From: a virus
Direction: 5' to 3' (one strand)
Length of the DNA stretch: 64,000 nucleotides
Virus record (IMG/VR): IMGVR_UViG_3300027969_000001
Span: 94,715 to 158,714 of that record
Part shown: positions 25,278 through 34,400 of the stretch, piece after piece
How the letters are laid out: each line of letters begins with the position of its first letter
Position numbering within the stretch: position 1 is the stretch's first letter
Notes under the pieces: model-generated
The model's database searches: none
What the model saw: only the letters and a program-made list of their open reading frames with translations
What the model was told of the DNA's origin: nothing
Made by a program: the position numbers and the translations under genes

Positions 25278-25333
25278 AGAACTCCTGTGTTATCTGGGGA
25301 TGTCAAGTCGACACTGTCCAATAAATGTGTTTA

Positions 25334-25339
25334 ATTATA
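25334..25339 (-). promoter_or_regulatory. Possible -10 element upstream of the PepSY protein gene
   Basis: The 126-base gap between the giant fusion gene and the PepSY gene contains TATAAT on the minus strand, about 57 nt before the ATG. No good -35 lies 17 nt upstream, so this is only a candidate for a separate scaffold promoter. Confidence 0.3.
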
Positions 25340-25403
25340 ACCTATCATGAGGGTCTCCCATGACTTGCTACTAATTGACTGTTTTGCAACGGTCTTTTAT
25401 TAA

Positions 25404-28400
25404 CTAAACAGCTGTTGAATCAGAAATTACTCTCGTTCCATTTTTGTTTTTACCGTAAAGAGTTTTTCCATCTTTTTCTATACGCTCTCGCGCTGTACGA
25501 AGTTGTTCCGCACTGAAAATGTCATCTATGGAATAATTTGTTCCAAAAACTTCATTGAATCTATTTACAACACCCTGAAGCTCATTTGTTGAATATCGAG
25601 GGCTGTCGCCCTTCTTCGGAGAAAAAACTGGACCACGTGTAGCAGCCAGTTTAGGCAGCTCAGTATGTATGTCTTTTTTACCGATTATTGAATGAACAGT
25701 CTCTCTATTGGCTTTTGACTTTTCCACGCCACTCTTTTGAATGAATTCATTTAGGGCTTCGTACACAGCATGCTTGGAACGACTCAGCTCGGAATCAAGC
25801 TGTTGACCAGCTTTCCCTTCCGTCCAAATAGAAGAAGCATCAGGTATTACTCCCTTGCGAATCATTTCATCGATATAAGCGACGGGAACGCCTTTCTTTT
25901 CCCATTCAGCAGCATCACGCCTACTTCCAAGACCAACATTCTGACTACCAAAACTTTCAGCAATCACTTGACGGAGTTTTTCGTGCCAGTTATCGTTTTT
26001 GCTAATACCGAGGTGCTCCAGAAGGGGCTCTATTTTGAAATCCTGTCTAGATGTCTTGTCGGTTGCTATCTGCTCAGCAGTGACTGTTCCTGATGGAGTT
26101 AAGGATGCCCCAGACATTCCTTCCAGCATTAAATTATGTTCTGCTTCCGAGTCGCCATCAGTAGCACTATTCTTCTGGAATCGGCCCATTGCCTGAAACT
26201 TGGCAACAGGACTAACTTCCCCAAGAGAAGCGTATTCATCTGGCGTTATTGATTGTTGTTCTTCTTGGTCAAACCAGTGAGGGAATGCGTCTTTACCAAA
26301 AGTCTCAACAATGAATCGGTCTCGCATGCTGGCTCGGCCTATATTCTCGGCAAATACTTCTTCAGCGTTCCACTTTTTCTGCTTTGCTTCCGCCGAATCT
26401 ACTGGGGCAAAAAGCCTCCATGCTCCGAATTCTTTTTGCTTGCCGGTTTCGGCCAACATGTACCTGACTGCGTCATGGTTAATAGCTGCGCCATCTTTTT
26501 CCAACAACGCAGCGTCTCTTCTGCCAAGACCAAGCATGCTTGCTAACTCGGCATTGGTGATTGGACGAGTCTGTGAATGGAAAGACTCAGACAGTGAACC
26601 ACTATCGGTATAATCCCTAGTCCACTCTGTCGGAACACGAATGGCATCCTTGAGCTTGGATACTGGGAGCATCCATGTCTCAGCTGAAGGCTCTTGATTG
26701 CCACCATTTTGAGATATGTTTCCAATCTTAATTGATGGGCGCTCGCGCATTCTTTCAGAAATAGCATTAAGCGCATTATTCAGTGCTTTTTGTTTCTGGG
26801 CAGGGTCTGTTGAGTCGGAGTCAATATCAAGTGCTATGCCATTATCTCTAAAGCCCTTCCATATGCTCATTGATGTTTTTGTGATTGCTCTATTAGTGCC
26901 ACTATTTTTTGTAACGCTAGAGAACCCAGCAAGCTCTATGGGGTGCGCTAAACGTCGGGTGTCGCCTTCTGCACCAGACATGTCCTCGCCGGCATTACCG
27001 ACCGTACGAATACGCCTGGAGAGACGTCCACCAGCATTTGATGAAGCTGCACCACTGCTTAGTTTGGCAACGCTTCCTGAATCGCTTTCAGGGAAGTCAT
27101 TAATCCAGTCTAGTGAACCAAGTTCAAGCTGTTCTTCTGCTCTTGTAACGGCAACATAAGAAAGTCGGAGTTCCTGCTCGTCAGGCATAATCCATGTTTT
27201 CTTCTCTTTGTCCCACTTTGGTTTTCTAAAGTCTGACCAAATTTTTACTCTTGGAGACTCAAGACCCTTAGAGGTATGTGCTGTTTGAATATGCACGTAG
27301 TCGTCGCGATTTTCTGGCAGTTTTTTCTTGTCGGTAATAATCTTGCTGAGTGCTTCACGCAAGTCTGCAACAGAGTTCTCTGCAAGCAGCTTATTAAGCA
27401 TGTTTAATCTGTTGTTATCCCCGTCCTCTATGGCTTTTTTGAATTCTTCCATAGTAGTAATTCCGTCAAGGTCTTGACTTGGAGGTGGAGGAGTCTTGAC
27501 TTCTTTGCCAAATTCGTTGATGTAGAAAGGGTTGCCTTTTGCTTTGTTTTCCATCCAGTCAATGTTTTGGATAAAATTTTCTAAGTCTTTCTTAAAGTTC
27601 TTACTTCCATATACAGCGCCGCCCTTGCTGAAAACATCCATAGTTGCCGCAATGGCTCCACCGTTTGCACGAGTAAGAATCATTGTTGGTTTATCTATAG
27701 TTGTAATTACTCCATCTACAGGATTACCTGACTTGTCTGCTTTCTTTCCGGTCATGCGTTCTTTTGCACCAAGAAGCGATAGGAACTGGTTTCCTACTCC
27801 AGCAATTACTTTTCCAAATCTATAAGAATCTGTAATTGGCATGTCATATACGGATTTTGCATCATCTAAAGTTTTTCCATCAGCCCCTCGCCAGGCGTTG
27901 ATGGCCTGATTGGTATCGCCAATGTAAATTTTTTGAATATCGCCAGAGTTTGCCAGCATCTTTGCAAACACAGGGTTCATATCCTGTGCCTCGTCAACCA
28001 TGGCTATATTGGCTCCGGCTATTTTCCCAATGTCTGGGTCGGTTAGTGCCCATATTTTTGTTAAATGAGCGTTGTTCGTTGGCAACATTCCCTTTTTGCC
28101 ATCACGTGCAGTATTAATGTCTTCCCACATTTTCTTGGCATATCCGACCAACTCGGGAAGTATTTTTTCATCTTTCACTGCTAATGAACCATTGAAGGCA
28201 CCGGTAAAGTGCTGAGGGCCAACTTCCTTATCATCACTGATTACGAAAGCATCAATTGCCTTCTGTACTCTCTTGTAAACATCTATGGCACTGAGTTCAT
28301 CTGCTTCAGAAACCATACCCTTTATACCGAGATATGCGGCTCTATCTTTGTAAGACTTGATTGGGTCTATCCAGTTGACAGCATCAGCCTCGTAGCTTTT

Positions 28401-31400
28401 ATCAGTCAAGTTTCTATTAATTGCCTTCATGGCATTGTAGGAAAGACTGTCCATAGTTCTAATCTGGAAGAAATCTGGAGAGATGCCTTCTTTGGCTATT
28501 CTCTTTGTTACGTCGTCTTTGGCGTTAACGTTAAATACTAAATAAGCAATTCTTGCTTCCGGTTCTGATTTCTGCAGTCTCTTAGCAAAGTTAATAACTG
28601 TTGTTGTTTTACCCGTTGCCGCTAAAGCTCTAACCTTTACGTCTGCTCCAGTCATCATTGCGTCTATAGCAACATCTTGTTCAGGGTTAGGTTTTCTGTT
28701 GGCAGGGAGGTCTGGGTAGTCGTATTTCTCAACGTCTTTTATGTCAATTATTTTTCTAGGTTTTCTAGAGAATGGAGCACTTGGTGTACTTGGCGCACCT
28801 GGGGCATTCGGGGTGGAAGGCTTGGATGGAGTAGCGTCACCATTTGGCCATACGGTTTTGCCGTTTTCAACGGTAGGCCAGCCATAAACCATGTTACGAA
28901 GCGTGTCCCACTGTGACTGACTAAGGACTCCATTTTTACTCTTATGCTGAGAAAGAACACTAGGTAAGAAACTTTCTTCAAAACCCTTTTTGGGAGTTTT
29001 TGCTGCGGCAGCTTCTATTAGTTTTTTCTGCTCTTCTGGATTTGGCATGTCTCCTGGTGGATTTTTGCCAGAAGACAGGCTTTGCGGAGCAGTTACTGTT
29101 GGTGTAAATGTTGATGCTTTAGGAGCTCCACCACCGTACGGATTCCAGTGTCCGTTTGGCCTTTGTTGTTCTGGTCCGAGTTTTGTTGGACCATTGGCAA
29201 TGCCGTCAATACCGGTGTTTCTGGCTGGGTCGAATATCCAATCGAGGCCTGGACCGGGGTCAAAACCTAATTTTGCACGAGTAAGTGCAACATACAGAAG
29301 ATGTGCTTCTTCTCTTGGCAACCTATTGTTAACCTCACCAGCATCTTTCTGTGCTTGAGTGAGTGCAATCCCCATGTCACGAGCATTGGACCTTCCCCAG
29401 TCATCACCCATCATGACGTAGTCGGCTTCAAGGCCTTTTACCCCGTGTCCGGTAATTACTTCAATATCAACGCCTTCAGTGTCGTTTACGTGGTCTGTGA
29501 GGTATCTTCCAAGTTCTGAAACAATAGAAGCACTTTCTTCTAGGGTGTCACCGGAGACAACCCACCCATCGCCAGGCGGGCGCTGCGCCTTCCCGTCTAA
29601 AGCAACACTCTTCTCATGGTAGGATATTTTCCCTTCCATTTTGTGGTCTTTAATCCATTTTTGAAGTGCAAGTCTGCTTGGCCCGAGCGCAGTAGCTTTT
29701 GTGGCTGAGCCGTTCGCGGCCGTGTATGACTTTACTCCGTCAACTCCGTTACCGGTTATGAGAATACTCTTCCCGTCCCATTTGCCTGATGCCGTAACGC
29801 CAGGACCAAGCCACGAACCAGAGTCGGTAAATAATGGTCTCCAGTAAACCCTATTAATATCTGCGTCACCATTAAGAGATGCTGGAATAATTATGTTTGG
29901 CTCAAGGCCGCCCATTATCCACGGGCCATTAGCACCAGCACCAGATTTCTTGGGATTGAGTGCTCCCTGTATTTTTACAGCTTCAATATCAATTTGTTCA
30001 AATGGGTCTATGTCTACCCTTTCTTGAACTGGAATAATTTTTCTCTTAGAATAGTCAAATTCACCTTTTACTGAGTCCCACATGCCCTCTAAGGCTTCTA
30101 CGTAATCCATGGCGCTCATGTTGGCTTGCATTATCGCCCCGGTTTGTGGGTCTCTATATGTAGCCCGTGTTCCGTCTGGGTTCATTTTAGGCAAATCAAG
30201 AAGCCTCATCAACGAGAGCGCGTCAGCATTAGCTTTACCGTCGATAGAAAGTATTCTCTTGACGTCTTGAATACTTGCAGCGTCCATCACTTTTCCACCA
30301 AGAAGCTTTGACTCCACTGGTCTTGCAAGTTTTTTGCCAGAGTTAATCCAATTCAGAACCTTCATTGCGGCAAGCATTTTAGAGTGTCTTTCCTCCGGCA
30401 TGCCAAGCGTCTTACCAAGTCGCGTGCTTATTTCTATACCTTGAGAAATCATTCCCGCATTGGTCCTGAATATAACCATGTTTTTGCCAGGACGGTCAAA
30501 TTTGTAGTCTCTAAGTATTTCTCCGTCAGCCTGAGCAGCAAGAGCCTGCATGGCATCGGTTAATAATTTGTCTCTATCTTTTTCATTAAGTGAGGGAAGC
30601 GCGGAAAGACTTACAATGTTTTCATCCAGACGATTGTTTCTTTTTTGTATGTCGACCCATCGAGCGTCGTACTTCTTGGCAAGTTTTTGAAATTTTTTAG
30701 TAAGTTCATCTTTGGATAGTCCAGCAATACTGAAGTCGGCTTCGACTACACCAGCAGCTCTACCAAACAATTGGTAATCGGAAGCTTCTGGGTCTACGCC
30801 ATCGTTTCTGTCCTCGATATTCAGCATGTTAAGAATCGAGTTACCTAAGTATGCTTGTAATCTTCCGTATCTAAAAGAGTCACGAAGGGTTAGTTCAAAT
30901 GTTGGTTTTACTTGAGCAAAAGTATCTGATGAACCTCTAAACCCAAAGATTGACTGACGTGGGTCACCAACCATCATTATGCTGACGCCTTTTTCGGCAT
31001 TGTCGGCAATTACTTGCTGAACTACCTGGTTAGTGTCTTGTGCCTCGTCGAACATGAACAGGCTCAACGGTTTGTCTTTTGTTCCAAACTGGCGGTACCA
31101 CGTTGCACCTGTCTTGTTGTGTGTAACAATGCCTGTCTTGCCTTTGACGGCTCTTGTTCCGGATGGGGTGGCTTTTGGAAAACCCTGCTGGTCCCTGCTG
31201 GCGTGACCAATCAAACCTGGGTCTGTTGATAGGTCAGGCTTGGTTAATGCCCACATTTTTACTTGATGGTCAAAAGTTGGAAGAACGTTTGAATTATCGT
31301 CCGTAATGTCTTTCCACATCTGTTCCAACTGCTTAACCCAAGCATCTGGAACAGGCTGGGTCCACACGCGGTCTACTACAGGACTTAGGGTGGTGCTGCC

Positions 31401-34400
31401 TCCATTTAGAACCATGTTCTGTATGTCAAAAGCAGAATGTTCAAAGTGTTTTGCACTTATGGTCTCGTCGCCGCTTATGCAGAACCTGCTAAGAGCATTG
31501 TTGAGGATTGCTCCGTATTGAAGTGCGCTTATTTGCGTGGCATCAAACATCTGACTACCCAAGGGAAGTGCGCCACCATTGTTGCTTCCGCCATATTTGA
31601 TTTCGTCTAATTTGTATTTTTCGACAACAGCTTTAGAGCCCTCTATTTTGTCAAAAGCGGTATACCCAAGCGTTCTGTACCCAACAGACTTAACACCTAC
31701 TAAATCCACAGTAGTTCCATCAAATCTTGTGATGGTTTTTTTAACGGTTGCCTGTTTATGGGTTTTACCCCAGTACGAATTGCCTCCGCCACTTGCACCA
31801 ATTGAAACTTTTTCGGCAGTTTTTGGGCCGAACATTTTATTTCCGGTGCCAAACTTGAGTGACCAATACGCCAATTGATTAATTGTTGAAGAACCAGTAT
31901 TTTCTGGCATTCTTCCGTTTGCTTCTTGCGCGTTTTTTCTGGCAAAAGTAATGTAATAAACTCCTGCTTCTGGGTCTTCTAGTTGAACAGCTTTAGAGAC
32001 TGCTTCCAGGGTTGTCGTTTTGCCAGTTCCGGCACCCGCTCTTACTGCAGCTATCCCACCCGGTTGCTCCAAGAAATGAACTCCGGTGTCAATGATTGCA
32101 ACTTGTTCTTCAGTTGGCGTGTAGTTGAGGCCTAGGCGCTCGCGAGCGCTTTCCGCGTCGCTTCTCTTGACTATTCTCTTATCGTCAAACTTGCTTACAA
32201 TCGGCTTCAGGTCAGCGCCGCTGCTTAGCTTACGATAAGACTGGTCGTATCTATTGCCGTCTTTGTCTTTAATTAAGAATCCAGGGATTCCTGCAAGGTC
32301 TTCTCCAAAGAGTCCTGATGACATTGCACCAACAACGCCTCTTCTCTTTCCTCCTGCAGGAACTCTAAATGGAGCCTGTGGAGAAAGTGGTTTTTTCTCG
32401 CCTTTCTTTGGTGGGCCGAGCTTGACTGTAACGTTTCTGGCAGTGTTTGTTCCAGGAACCGTGAAGGTAAAGTCTTGACGACCTTTTCTTTCGTCGTCTC
32501 TTTTACCAGCAAGTCTACGAAGCGTTGGCGACTTGTTCATCATGTAGTCGATGGCCTGCTGTGCCTGTGTTAACGCATCTTGAAGTGCGTTTGGGTTATC
32601 GCGAATGGCTTGCATCCAGCCGGAAACGTACTGAGCGTGGTCTTCTCTGACTGTCGGCTCAAGGCCAAGGATTCCCATGGCGAAAGCGCTACCAATTTCA
32701 GCAATTAGTTCTTCAAATGCGTACCTAGATTTAGATTCGGCTCCAGCTCCTCGCATTCTTCCTGTTTGGTCTCTATTGAGGCGAGATGGGTGGCCGGTCC
32801 AGTGGGTTGTTTCGTGAAGCAGTGTTGAGTAGAAACCTATTGGGTCCTTAAAAGAAGAGAACGTGGGCATTGTAATAGAGTCATTGGAAGGTGAATAAAA
32901 TGCTCGGCCTTGTTTTGCCTCTTTCCAATCCGGTCCTATTTCTGAAATAACGTCTTCAATGTCTTTCATTCTCTTCGCTGCGTCAAGTTCGTCATGCGAG
33001 ATTGGTTTATAGAACTCCTCCGGCAAGCCTTTTACTTCAGCAACGTTAATAACTTCAGTAATGTGAAACGTTCCTGTTGGGCGACCGTTGTATAAAGTTG
33101 GTGCAATTATCTGTACGAGCTTATTCTCATATCCCGGTTCTAGTTCTCCGCCAGCTTTCTTCCATTGAGCCACCCCAGCCCAACGTGGAATCTCGTACCC
33201 ACGATGCGATGCAACCTGCATGAGAAGGAATTGGTTTGTTCCTTCATATGTTCTTTTGGTATTTGGATTAGTAGCAAAAAACATTGCTCTTCTCCAAGGA
33301 AATTCCCATGTTGAATTAGGGTCATTTTGTACTTTTTCAAGAGAAGCTAAAAAGTCTTTAGCCATCAAGTCGTACATTTCCTTAAGGGAACTTTCATCTA
33401 GTTCTTGACCTGATGAAAGTTTTGCTAGCGGACCATCGTACTTAAATCTGTCTTCGTCAGACCTGTTCTTGGGACTTGTTTTGAGATAAAACTTATAGTC
33501 GTTAGAAAGGTCTTTTCCAGGAATGCTGAATTTCTTATCTGGATTTGGTGATTTAGGAGCTGAAATTTTTGCTACAGAGTCGCCGACTTCGTTCTCTAGT
33601 TTTTGAACTGGTTTTTTAGCACTCGGAACACGGTCTTTTGGCTTGACGTCGGGGGCCCCAATAGGCTTCAATGCGTTCTGGATTCCTATGAAACGAGGAT
33701 TGGTTGAACCTTCGTCTACCCAGCCGTCATTGTCGGGGTCAAAGGTACTGAATGTGGGTTTTCTGTATCCGCGAACGCCACCAGTAGGGATGTCGATATC
33801 CGTGCTTCTATTTCTACGGTTGTCGCCAAGATGACGGTCACCAAGGGTTGGTCTGTCTATGAGACGAGAACCAATCGCCCTTCCTAAACGAAAGCCTGCG
33901 GCCTTTGTTTCGGGGTCAAACTCAATTAAAGATTTTTTTTTTAGGTTATTGAGTGCAGTGTCTACTGCATCTATGAGTTCCAGGGTTACTCCGGATGTGA
34001 GAACGATGCCTTCCGTATCAACAAAAGACTCAACTCTGTGATAATCAAAAATTGGGTCAAGAGCTTGTTTTACTTTAAATGCATGCTCTACGACTACCGG
34101 AATGTAATACGGCTTATCATCGTATGAATCACCGAGACTAAACTCGGCGAGGCTTTTGTACTTGCGACGGGAGAGGAATTTATTCTCAATTGCCCCACGG
34201 AGTGAAACAACAGCCAAATCTTCTGGGTACTTAACTTCTATGTCTGTTAAATACTCGACTTCTGAATTGAGTTCATCTAGTCTGTACGACTTCATGACAG
34301 ACGGACCGGCATTAACCACGCCAGGAGGAATTACGGCGAATCGACACTTTCCTTCACTCTCAACAGCCATGTCAATAATCTTGCATTTTCCTTCACCTTG

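Noticed and set aside
24585-25334. A long plus-strand open frame (249 codons) opposite the PepSY protein gene
   Set aside because: It lies antisense to the acidic repeat region, whose biased GAA/GAT codons suppress stops on the other strand; its translation is Phe/Val/Ile-rich nonsense and it has no ribosome binding site.
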